64,000 nt of DNA from Aureispira anguillae (GTDB lineage: Bacteria > Bacteroidota > Bacteroidia > Chitinophagales > Saprospiraceae), in the NCBI RefSeq assembly GCF_026000115.1, contig NZ_AP026867.1, positions 279,501 through 343,500 on the forward strand, read 5' to 3'. Numbering within the stretch: position 1 is the first letter of the stretch; every line of letters begins with the position of its first letter. Positions 34,860 through 42,991 of this stretch are shown one piece after another. The notes beneath the pieces were generated by a model that worked only from the letters and a program-made list of their open reading frames with translations, was not told the DNA's origin and made no database searches. The translations under genes were made by a program, and so were the position numbers.

Positions 34860-37800
34860 AGTGTCAATATTTTTTGATTTAATTTTTCTTCGATTACTTT
34901 GATTATCTTTAAAGGAATATTTCTATATACTCTAAATGGGGTATTCTGAGTTTTTTGCATTTCAGGTATTTCTGCATTAATTAGAATTAATCCACGTTCA
35001 ATCCAAAATGGTAAGCCAAGGAAAAATGGAACGAGCAAGTCATATTCGTCATTTTTTTCTATTTTTTGCTTAAATAGAATAGTTTTATTCAAATCAAGGA
35101 CTGAGAAAATTCCCAAATATAACTCGTTCAATAATCTAACTTGATTATTAACCTTTATAATGTGTGTCATTGAATTATCTCTAAACCCTTCATATCGGAC
35201 AACAGATAAATCAGGTAAGGTTTCAACTTCTTTTGTAGTATCTATCCATTTTAGGCTATTCGTATCAAACACTCTTTTTCTATGGTGGTCAGTACTATAC
35301 TTTGGATTTTTATGAATATCTTTTAGAAATTCTTTTACGGTTCTTTGTGTATACAAACATGCTAATTGATATACTGCAAAAGTAGGATTTAGAGGGTGTT
35401 CAATATCATTAACAAAATCAATTTGCATTGTTTTTTTAAGCGAGAGAAACTTTGAAAGCTCACCATCATTATCTTGCAAAATAAATTTTGTTGGATATAA
35501 ATCTTCTTTATAATTCGAATGTTTTTCTTCAATTAACTGGATGGAAATCTTTTCACACTCTTGCTTTAATTGATTAATAAAACTGGAAGTTCTATGACCA
35601 CATAAGTATCCCCTTAATCCAACTGTAGTACGTACAAAAAGTATTGCTGTGGGATTAACTTTAATACACTCTCCATAATCTTGAAAATTTATATAGCCAA
35701 GATGTCTCCAATGATCCATTATTCTTTTACTATATCTTAGAGATAATTCAGAATCAAGTTCTCGTAATAATTTTGGAAAATCATAAGTAGAAACACTTTG
35801 GTTTTGTGCAATAAATTGTAATAAGATATCTCCTTGAGATAACTGCCATGTTGATGCATTTAGTAGAGCAAGAGTATTTCCTTTTTTCTTAGGATTAAAA
35901 AGGCGAAATAGATTCATGTGCCATTGATTAAACTTAGACACATCAAATTTCTTATAAAAATCACAGGGAATATCTAAAATATCATTATCTCCTCTCTTCA
36001 ATTCAATACAATTTTTACCTTCTTGATCCTTTAGATATGGTAGCGAAATATTTTTGGCTTCTCCAGATAAATTGCCAAAATATAAATTGTACCTAGATTT
36101 AATTTTCCCCCCTTCTTCTTTAATTTGAAATTGCCCTTCATATTCAAAAGTGTTAGGTATACGATATAGATGATCGGAGTTTTCTATGTGAATTAGCGTA
36201 CAAAGTTTTTCTTTAGTTTTGGGATTAATTGCTATTATCTGAGGAGATGAATTTGGGCCAATGTATCTAAAAATTGGATTAAACTCTTTAAATATACATT
36301 TCCTTCTATCTCCAGTAAATACCGAAATCAAATCAATCTTACCTTCAATTTTACTGTATGGATTATATATATTGTATATTTCATCAAATTGAGCTTCTTC
36401 AAGTCCACTAAATTTTAGAGCAAAATGGTTAGTGTTGAGAAGTTCATGCTCGTTACACTTAATTGTTGAAGAAATATTAATATTATCAAGAGTATCTCTA
36501 TCTATTATTAGAATGAATGAGGTGTCATTACTTGGGAATTCAGCTTCTCTCCATTCATTAAATTCATGGTTCTTTGTTAACCAATAAACATTCTTATTAG
36601 TCATGTATCTTTGAGTCCCACTTTTAATCAAAAGTCCCTCTGATAAATCTACATCCAAGAACAATTTATTAGATGTATTAGTACTATCTAGAGAAATGTT
36701 GTATTCAAAATCAGCATATTCCAGAATGGTTTCCTCAAGATTTTCGCTTAAAGCTCTAAAATAAAATTCAGAAATCGGGTCATTAGGCCAACTAGGGAGT
36801 CTATCTATACATAATCGAAGAGGAATGGGAGGTGTTCTAAATTCAGCTTTTTCACTTGACAAAGTTTTCGCAGTATAGTGTTGTCTACAGTAACTATTTA
36901 GAAATTTAACAATGGAAATTTGAAGAGGACCTTCCTCCGTTAGATATTTCAAAATTAATTGCGATTTTTTTAATTTATTTGGATGTTTTCCAAAAAACGT
37001 ACACCATTCAGTCTTTGAAATAACTTTCCCGACAATAAATCCATCATCAATCAATAAATCAATAATTCTAGAGAACTGACTAGAATTAAAGAGAGAATGA
37101 CGCTCAATTCTTGAAACATATTTTCTATTAGAGTTATTGGGGTTATGTCTAATAAAATAACCTAAGCTTCCCTTTTTGAATTGGCAAGACCATTCTTCTA
37201 GATTTTCCCATATTGGTTCTAATTTACTTTTTGATATTCCGGAATTTATTTTTGACCATTTATCACCTAAAACCGAGTTCCCAAAATGATTGATTCGTTT
37301 ATATACATTTGCAATAGTTAAATTGTCACTTTCATCTTCTGCTAAAGCATATATTATAAATATAATAAAGCCGAAATATTCTGGGATGGGTTTCCTTACC
37401 ACTCTCTCTCCAAGCTTTCTAGGAAGGGAATTATTATATAGCTGTTCAAGCTTTGAAAAGAAGTTAAGAGCACCTATCTCTTTAGATATAGCATTAATAA
37501 AATCTTCAACAGAATATTGAAAATTACTTATTTCTTGAAACAGTTCATCGGAAGTTGGGAAACAACCTATTTCTTGATTAGCTAGATGTTCATTAAAAAA
37601 GTGATTTACAAGGGATTTATTCCAATCTTTATACTTAAAGACTGGTTCTTCTTGTTCAGTTTCTTTGGATGTCTTTTTTAATTCAAATTCATTCCAAACT
37701 TCTTTTGTCAGCTTATTCATGTTACCATGACTGTAAATTCCAGATCGTTCTAAATTCCTAAACATCAAAGTTTGTGCTTCTGTTGAGCGTACGGTACGAC

Positions 37801-37960
37801 CTAAACGACTCGCCAATTTTTGTATAGCAGGATTATGTTCATGTAACCCGACTCCATTTAGTTCTTTGTAAAGCTTATATACTAGAATTATCTCATCCTT
37901 TGTCCAACGAACACCAGACTTTAGATTTTTTTCGCCCCCTTTTACTCTTTTATAAGCCAT
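34856..37960 (-). CDS. 1037-aa-class partner of the DUF1998 helicase, DruH-like by position
   Basis: The protein is about 1034 residues from the ATG at 37960; an upstream TTG adds three. The N-terminus (WTKDEIILVYKLYKELN, then NPAIQKLASRLGRTVRS) looks like the small helical DNA-binding domain often found before HNH and related endonucleases. The remaining 900 residues match nothing I recognise. It overlaps the methyltransferase gene by 11 bases and the helicase by 4, so the three are translationally coupled. By size and place next to a DUF1998 helicase it recalls DruH of Druantia type III; this is inference. Confidence 0.65.
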   Translation of the reverse strand: MAYKRVKGGEKNLKSGVRWTKDEIILVYKLYKELNGVGLHEHNPAIQKLASRLGRTVRSTEAQTLMFRNLERSGIYSHGNMNKLTKEVWNEFELKKTSKETEQEEPVFKYKDWNKSLVNHFFNEHLANQEIGCFPTSDELFQEISNFQYSVEDFINAISKEIGALNFFSKLEQLYNNSLPRKLGERVVRKPIPEYFGFIIFIIYALAEDESDNLTIANVYKRINHFGNSVLGDKWSKINSGISKSKLEPIWENLEEWSCQFKKGSLGYFIRHNPNNSNRKYVSRIERHSLFNSSQFSRIIDLLIDDGFIVGKVISKTEWCTFFGKHPNKLKKSQLILKYLTEEGPLQISIVKFLNSYCRQHYTAKTLSSEKAEFRTPPIPLRLCIDRLPSWPNDPISEFYFRALSENLEETILEYADFEYNISLDSTNTSNKLFLDVDLSEGLLIKSGTQRYMTNKNVYWLTKNHEFNEWREAEFPSNDTSFILIIDRDTLDNINISSTIKCNEHELLNTNHFALKFSGLEEAQFDEIYNIYNPYSKIEGKIDLISVFTGDRRKCIFKEFNPIFRYIGPNSSPQIIAINPKTKEKLCTLIHIENSDHLYRIPNTFEYEGQFQIKEEGGKIKSRYNLYFGNLSGEAKNISLPYLKDQEGKNCIELKRGDNDILDIPCDFYKKFDVSKFNQWHMNLFRLFNPKKKGNTLALLNASTWQLSQGDILLQFIAQNQSVSTYDFPKLLRELDSELSLRYSKRIMDHWRHLGYINFQDYGECIKVNPTAILFVRTTVGLRGYLCGHRTSSFINQLKQECEKISIQLIEEKHSNYKEDLYPTKFILQDNDGELSKFLSLKKTMQIDFVNDIEHPLNPTFAVYQLACLYTQRTVKEFLKDIHKNPKYSTDHHRKRVFDTNSLKWIDTTKEVETLPDLSVVRYEGFRDNSMTHIIKVNNQVRLLNELYLGIFSVLDLNKTILFKQKIEKNDEYDLLVPFFLGLPFWIERGLILINAEIPEMQKTQNTPFRVYRNIPLKIIKVIEEKLNQKILTL

Positions 37961-39509
37961 TCGTCTCAATTTTATTTAAAAGTGAATTTATATGGCTACC
38001 TATTTCATAGGCTAACTTTGGCGGAACTGCATTACCTACCTGAGTATATTGAGGTACTTCAAAGCTTCTGTTCTCACCACCTGTAGTTTCTTTTGACTTA
38101 AAGATGAACCAATCTGGAAAACTTTGAATCCTTGCCATTTCTCGGACAGTAAGAACTCGATTTTCGAATATAGAATAGTGGCAAATATCATCAGGAATAG
38201 TAAGTTGTGCAGGTGATGGCAATGTCTGTACAAGGGCCCTTTGAGAGTGTTTCTTAGTTAAAGAGACATCTCTAATGAATTTTTGAAAACTCATTAAAGA
38301 ACTAAACAATGAACCAAAGTTTTTAATTGTTGATTTTAACTCATTGTATAGTTTTTTTATATCATCATTAGCAATTACTAAATTATCTTTTTTCTTTTCT
38401 AAAATAGATTCTTTTAATCCATTTGCATGGTTTAGAATCTGATAAAACAAAAATCTTTTTTTTATTTTATCTGTGTGATTTCTATAATTATGATTATGTA
38501 TTTTATCAAGGGAGCTAAAATTAGATTTAAAAAGTTCGTTGATGGAGTTAACATAACTAGATTTTTTACCACACTTAACATTTATTAAATCATCAATAGC
38601 ATCCTTAACAGATATCCAAGTCTCTTTATTAAAAGTAGTAGGCTTAGGTAAAATATATCCATCAAATAATTCTGTGTTTTTTTCAATATCATAGTAATCT
38701 AAGTCCATGAGATTTAATTTGTCAAAATCAGAGTGGACTTTTGAATAAAAAGATGCAACTTTTAGAAGTATCTTATTTTCAGGGTATTTTTCAAGGACTT
38801 TATAAAAAATATCTTCTCGAAAGGCAACCATTATATATCTGGGCCTATTCTGTGCAATACCATAATATTTAGAATTTAGTAGCATACACACAGGTGCAAA
38901 ACCTTTCTGGGCGAAAGCTTTTGCAACTTCAAACCAGGCATAATATTTTTTCTTGCCATCACGAAATGCAGATAAAATCCCTTTAACATTTTCTAATAAA
39001 ACTACTTTAGGTTTAATTATTTCACAAATTTCTGCAAAATCTAATGGTAATCTATTTTTATAGTTTTCTAATTCTCTTTTTCCTGCAAGACTAAAACTCT
39101 GACATGGAGGGCCTCCAGAAACTAAATCTAATTCTCCTTCATAAGGATTGTTAATATTGTACTCAATTAATTTATTTCTTAAATGTCTTACATCTCCAAC
39201 TAATAAGCTTCCTGATAAGTCGCTTAAATCTTTTTCGAATATTAATTCACAGTTTTCATCTTCGTTATGTGATAATAAGTTTTCTCGGAGCCTTTTTTCG
39301 TAAGATTTTTTAGGATATCGTGAGTGAACCCACTTTACCTTTTCATTAGGTTTGGTTATATCTATATCTAATAGATTAGATGCAAAAGTATTACTAGCCA
39401 TTGGTGAAACTTCATTAGCAAACAGTAGCTCAAAACCTGCGGCTTCCATACCTACTGCCATCCCTCCACAACCTGCAAATAATTCAATATGTTTTCTGTT
39501 TTTTGTCAA
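37950..39509 (-). CDS. DNA (cytosine-5-)-methyltransferase
   Basis: The 519-residue C5 methyltransferase has motif I LFAGCGGMAVGMEAAGF (10-26), the catalytic PCQ with Cys136 in SGGPPCQSFSLAGKRE, ENVKGILS (173-180), QNRPRYIMVAFR, and the terminal QVGNAVPPKLAYEIG. All core motifs are present, so it should be active. The target recognition region (about 250-420) is long. It heads the operon with the DUF1998 helicase, so it likely marks host DNA as self. Type II Druantia and class 2 DISARM also carry such enzymes. Confidence 0.92.
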   Translation of the reverse strand: MTKNRKHIELFAGCGGMAVGMEAAGFELLFANEVSPMASNTFASNLLDIDITKPNEKVKWVHSRYPKKSYEKRLRENLLSHNEDENCELIFEKDLSDLSGSLLVGDVRHLRNKLIEYNINNPYEGELDLVSGGPPCQSFSLAGKRELENYKNRLPLDFAEICEIIKPKVVLLENVKGILSAFRDGKKKYYAWFEVAKAFAQKGFAPVCMLLNSKYYGIAQNRPRYIMVAFREDIFYKVLEKYPENKILLKVASFYSKVHSDFDKLNLMDLDYYDIEKNTELFDGYILPKPTTFNKETWISVKDAIDDLINVKCGKKSSYVNSINELFKSNFSSLDKIHNHNYRNHTDKIKKRFLFYQILNHANGLKESILEKKKDNLVIANDDIKKLYNELKSTIKNFGSLFSSLMSFQKFIRDVSLTKKHSQRALVQTLPSPAQLTIPDDICHYSIFENRVLTVREMARIQSFPDWFIFKSKETTGGENRSFEVPQYTQVGNAVPPKLAYEIGSHINSLLNKIETNGL

Positions 39510-40057
39510 TTTATTGCAATTAATTATATGTGAATAGTTTAATAACGGATTATATCATAAGAATAGCCTAATTATGTTTCCATTCTTATTTGTAAAAAAT
39601 TCCTTTCTCTATTTATAGAGTTAAAAAATAAAGAAGCAAAGCATATACATTATAAGTAATTGCTATGTTATATGTACATTAATGCTATTGTCTTTAAGGA
39701 GTGATAAGTATAACGTTTACCCTCCTTCTAAATATAGTAAAAATAAAGAATAGTCGAAAAAACTAATTATCAATTTTAGTAATGCTTTGAAGTAGAAAAT
39801 ATAATCATATATGATTCATAAAAAGTAAAACATTCACTTTTAGATGAAAAAAATCTTGCTTGTTTTAGGATGTTATATAGATGTAGATTAGAACAGTATT
39901 CCTCTTTTAAAATCGTGTATAATTATTCCTACAAATTGAGGATTAATTTTGAGGAAATAGAAACACAAAATTATGGTTTAGCCTGAATTAGATGAGTTAT
40001 AACATTTTGGAAAGGGGGGCTTCAATCTAATTATAGTTTAGGCTGTATTTGAAAGTT
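39510..40057. other. AT-rich intergenic region with an imperfect 24-bp direct repeat
   Basis: No gene is visible. AATTATGGTTTAGCCTGAATTAGA (39969-39992) recurs at 40029-40052 with about 20 of 24 bases identical. Parts also pair as an inverted repeat (AATTAGAT with ATCTAATT, AGCCT with AGGCT), which could serve as a terminator for the minus-strand genes to the right. The promoter of the methyltransferase operon must lie in the left part; no clear box is seen. Confidence 0.45.
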
Positions 40058-40852
40058 CTAGTAATATTCTAAATTATCAAGATCTTCTCGTGCTATTGCA
40101 ACAATGTTAGATAATGTCATTTTATAGTTAACCGTATCCCAAAATGTGTTCTTTGCTTCTTTCTTCTCCATTTCAGGAATAAGATCTGCAACAACCTGAT
40201 ATACTTGATCTTTTACTTCTGTGACTATGTTAACGGGAAGGATACCAAGAGCATTTTCTCTGTAAACATCCATTAGACGAATAGCATAAAAAGAACAAAC
40301 ATCTATTATCTCACCAACATAGACTATATTAGGTCTTTTCTTACGTTCTAGACTTTGCAAATAAGCAATAACATCTTTACGAAATCCTTCAGTTAAATCA
40401 TCTAGAGTATGATACTCATTTTCTGTTCTTATATATGTGGGAATTAATGGGTTCTTTTCATTTGATTTTAGATATTTGATATCACTATCCCTATCAAGTA
40501 AGTGTAATGTTATCTCATCAATACCAGCAGAAGAATGTTTTATCGTAATTCCAAAATCCTCAAAGTTATTTCCAAAAATATCTGGACCGCAACCTCGAAG
40601 TTCAGTGGAATACAATTCAGCTTTAATAACTTTCATTAATTTTGGAGCCATCTGAACATTATTCCTCCATATTGGGTGAGGTCCATCAAGATTAAAGATG
40701 GTTACAGAATATCGATTACTACTTGCGGATTCAATTTTAATCGCTCTTCTAGCTCCATTTGCATGTAGACTTGTTGTACATATTCCAGACTCATACCTTA
40801 AGTGATCATAGGAATGGAAGTAAAAATCATTAATTATTATTTTAGGTATCAT
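40058..40852 (-). CDS. Uncharacterised protein (264 aa)
   Basis: I recognise no family. The first 130 residues look like a beta-rich sandwich with a FxLDGPHPIW motif. The C-terminal 120 residues are helical with a coiled-coil tendency. No membrane segment or signal is visible. It is the last of four minus-strand genes (42806 to 40058) spaced 33-68 bases apart, so it is probably co-transcribed with them. The unbroken frame, protein-like composition and tight spacing support it being real. Confidence 0.65.
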   Translation of the reverse strand: MIPKIIINDFYFHSYDHLRYESGICTTSLHANGARRAIKIESASSNRYSVTIFNLDGPHPIWRNNVQMAPKLMKVIKAELYSTELRGCGPDIFGNNFEDFGITIKHSSAGIDEITLHLLDRDSDIKYLKSNEKNPLIPTYIRTENEYHTLDDLTEGFRKDVIAYLQSLERKKRPNIVYVGEIIDVCSFYAIRLMDVYRENALGILPVNIVTEVKDQVYQVVADLIPEMEKKEAKNTFWDTVNYKMTLSNIVAIAREDLDNLEYY

Positions 40853-40885
40853 TAGATAAGTTGTTTTATTATAAGGAAATTTGAA

Positions 40886-41524
40886 CTACAATCGCTTAAA
40901 TGCAGAGAGTAAGCTTTTCTCATGAAACTCATTAAATAGGCTTTCATAGCCAACAATTGGATTAATAGTTCCTTGTTGTTTTATAAGATAAGCTGCTATT
41001 GGACCATTTATATTGTAACTATCATCTAAGAAAAATTGAGGGAACCCTTCATTGGCCATCCATATCTCACACGAAAGCCCATTCGCTTTGAATACAGCAT
41101 CTTCATATCTTTGAGCATGAGATACTGCTACATTAGAAAATGCTGCAATAATTGCATTTTCAATGATAGATAATTTATTTATTTCAATTTGAGGTGAAAC
41201 CATCCTGGTTTTAATCAAGAAATCTAGTTCTTTTTCAAATTCATATAGGACAGTCAATTCTACTTCTTGTTTCTTCCCAATGTGGAAAAAACCTATGGGC
41301 TTAAAAAGTGTTATATAAGATTGATTATCACCAACACCTGTATATGTAGGCATTGTTACAAGAAGCTCAAAATTAATTGTATTAGCACCAGTAAGAAATA
41401 ACCTATAATCCATCTCTGAATTATCTACAGGAACTATTTCTTGTTTTGATCTAAATTGCTTTGTTACATCTTGAAGGACTTTGGTGTCTAGCAACGCTGC
41501 AACCATTTCTTGTTTAGGAGTCAT
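40886..41524 (-). CDS. Uncharacterised protein (212 aa)
   Basis: This is a soluble protein with mixed beta and helical segments and no motif I can name. A run FELLVTMPTYTGVGDNQS and a later helix AIIAAFSNVAVSHAQRYED are the most distinctive parts. It is the third gene of the four-gene minus-strand unit, 33 bases before the 264-aa gene and 68 bases after the TPR gene. Confidence 0.65.
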   Translation of the reverse strand: MTPKQEMVAALLDTKVLQDVTKQFRSKQEIVPVDNSEMDYRLFLTGANTINFELLVTMPTYTGVGDNQSYITLFKPIGFFHIGKKQEVELTVLYEFEKELDFLIKTRMVSPQIEINKLSIIENAIIAAFSNVAVSHAQRYEDAVFKANGLSCEIWMANEGFPQFFLDDSYNINGPIAAYLIKQQGTINPIVGYESLFNEFHEKSLLSAFKRL

Positions 41525-41592
41525 GTTTAAGATTTTTATGATAAAAGAATGGGGATTTTGATATTTTTATTTGTTGTTGGAAATTAGCTGAG

Positions 41593-42309
41593 TTACAACA
41601 AGCCCATTTGTTTTAAAGCTGAAATAGCATTCCTATTTCCCAACTGTGCAGATATTTTTAGATATTTCATTGCTTCATCTTCTTGTCCTGCTTTATTAAA
41701 TATCTGAGCTAAAAGCATATATGGGTTTGAGTAGTTTTGATCATAGCTTAGTGATTTTTTACAATCCTCAAGACTTTCATTTAGGTTATTCATATTGAAT
41801 AAGAGACTTCCTCTGTTTACATACATTTTCTTAAAAGTTACCCCTAATAGCACTCCCATATCCATACCTTCTTGATCGGGGTTGAGTTGACTGTTGGGAT
41901 GGTTGGATTTTAAGTCAATTGCATAAGAAAAGAATTCATATCCTTTCTGGTTGTTACCTAAACTTAAGTAACAAAAGCCTATTTGATGATACAGAGCATA
42001 AACATCTATGTCACTTTCAGAATAACCTATTGCTGTTTGATAATCTTCAATAGCTTGATTATAATTTGCTGAAGTTTCATATAGGTTGGCTCTAAAAGCG
42101 TAATGTTTCCAATCGTTTATATCAGCTTTTTTAATTGTATTATTAATGTTGTTGAGAGCAGATGTAAGATTATTTGAGTTATAATCTGCAATTGCAGATT
42201 GATAATCTTTTAGGTAATTTGATTTTAATCCTTTAAATAAATTACCAAATGTTCTCTTTTTTGTGTTTTTAGGTTTCTTACACCCAAAAGCCTCTTCATA
42301 TAATTCCAT
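41593..42309 (-). CDS. TPR-repeat protein (238 aa)
   Basis: At least four tetratricopeptide repeats are visible, for example YAFRANLYETSANYNQAIED, YALYHQIGFCYLSLGNNQKG and YMLLAQIFNKAGQEDEA. The end resembles a Sel1-like unit (LKISAQLGNRNAISALKQ). There is no signal peptide. TPRs mediate protein contacts, so it may scaffold its operon partners. It is related in style to the TPR gene at 56274-57437. It is the second gene of the four-gene unit. Confidence 0.8.
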   Translation of the reverse strand: MELYEEAFGCKKPKNTKKRTFGNLFKGLKSNYLKDYQSAIADYNSNNLTSALNNINNTIKKADINDWKHYAFRANLYETSANYNQAIEDYQTAIGYSESDIDVYALYHQIGFCYLSLGNNQKGYEFFSYAIDLKSNHPNSQLNPDQEGMDMGVLLGVTFKKMYVNRGSLLFNMNNLNESLEDCKKSLSYDQNYSNPYMLLAQIFNKAGQEDEAMKYLKISAQLGNRNAISALKQMGLL

Positions 42310-42344
42310 AAGTTTTGGTTTTATTATTTAGTATTCTTTTTATA

Positions 42345-42806
42345 TTAAACTGAAATCATTGCATAAGTGTAAATGCTATCTTCATTCCAGGTTGATATTA
42401 CAAAATCTTTAAATCCTAATGTAAAAAGAGTTGAGACTAATCGGCTAACCTTTGAATCTTGAATTATTCTACCAACCCAATTATTGATTGAGGTTAAATC
42501 ATGAATTAGATTAGTTTTAATAATAAAAACCTCTTTATTGTCCCCTTCAATGGATATTTCATATAAAGTATTATCGTCAAATTCAAAGAATTTTACAATG
42601 AATTCATTAACTAAGGATTCTTTAAATCGATTGTAATAGTTTACTCTAGGATACGCTTCTGTAGATGCTTGAGCATCAATCCCAAGAAGATTTAAGGCAT
42701 TAATTATACCCACTCCAGTTCCTTCAGAACCAAGTTTCCCTCTTTTAAAGTTATTAGAATACTTTTTAGCAATTAAGGCCTTTTGAATTTTCTCATCTCG
42801 ATTCAT
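42345..42806 (-). CDS. Uncharacterised protein (153 aa)
   Basis: This is a small soluble protein with a basic N-terminus, a beta-rich middle and no recognised motif. It is the first gene of the four-gene minus-strand unit. Its start lies 185 bases from the divergent GHKL ATPase gene, so the two transcription units may share regulation. Confidence 0.6.
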   Translation of the reverse strand: MNRDEKIQKALIAKKYSNNFKRGKLGSEGTGVGIINALNLLGIDAQASTEAYPRVNYYNRFKESLVNEFIVKFFEFDDNTLYEISIEGDNKEVFIIKTNLIHDLTSINNWVGRIIQDSKVSRLVSTLFTLGFKDFVISTWNEDSIYTYAMISV

Positions 42807-42948
42807 AATAGTTCTTACTTTTTATTGATTGAACATTGATGCCAACGTGGATTTCAAGATAAAACAATAATTGCTAAAATCTAAATATATTGTTCTTTCA
42901 AATTTTCTATTTTCCCATCACATCTTGTATATTAGAGGTGATCCTAAA

Positions 42949-42968
42949 GTACCCCTTAAAAAGGGTAC
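42949..42968. promoter_or_regulatory. Hairpin in the leader of the GHKL ATPase operon
   Basis: GTACCC (42949-42954) and GGGTAC (42963-42968) form a dyad 23 bases before the ATG at 42992. It could be an operator or a translation-control hairpin. Confidence 0.4.
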
Positions 42969-42991
42969 CATTATAATCCCCTTATACTATT

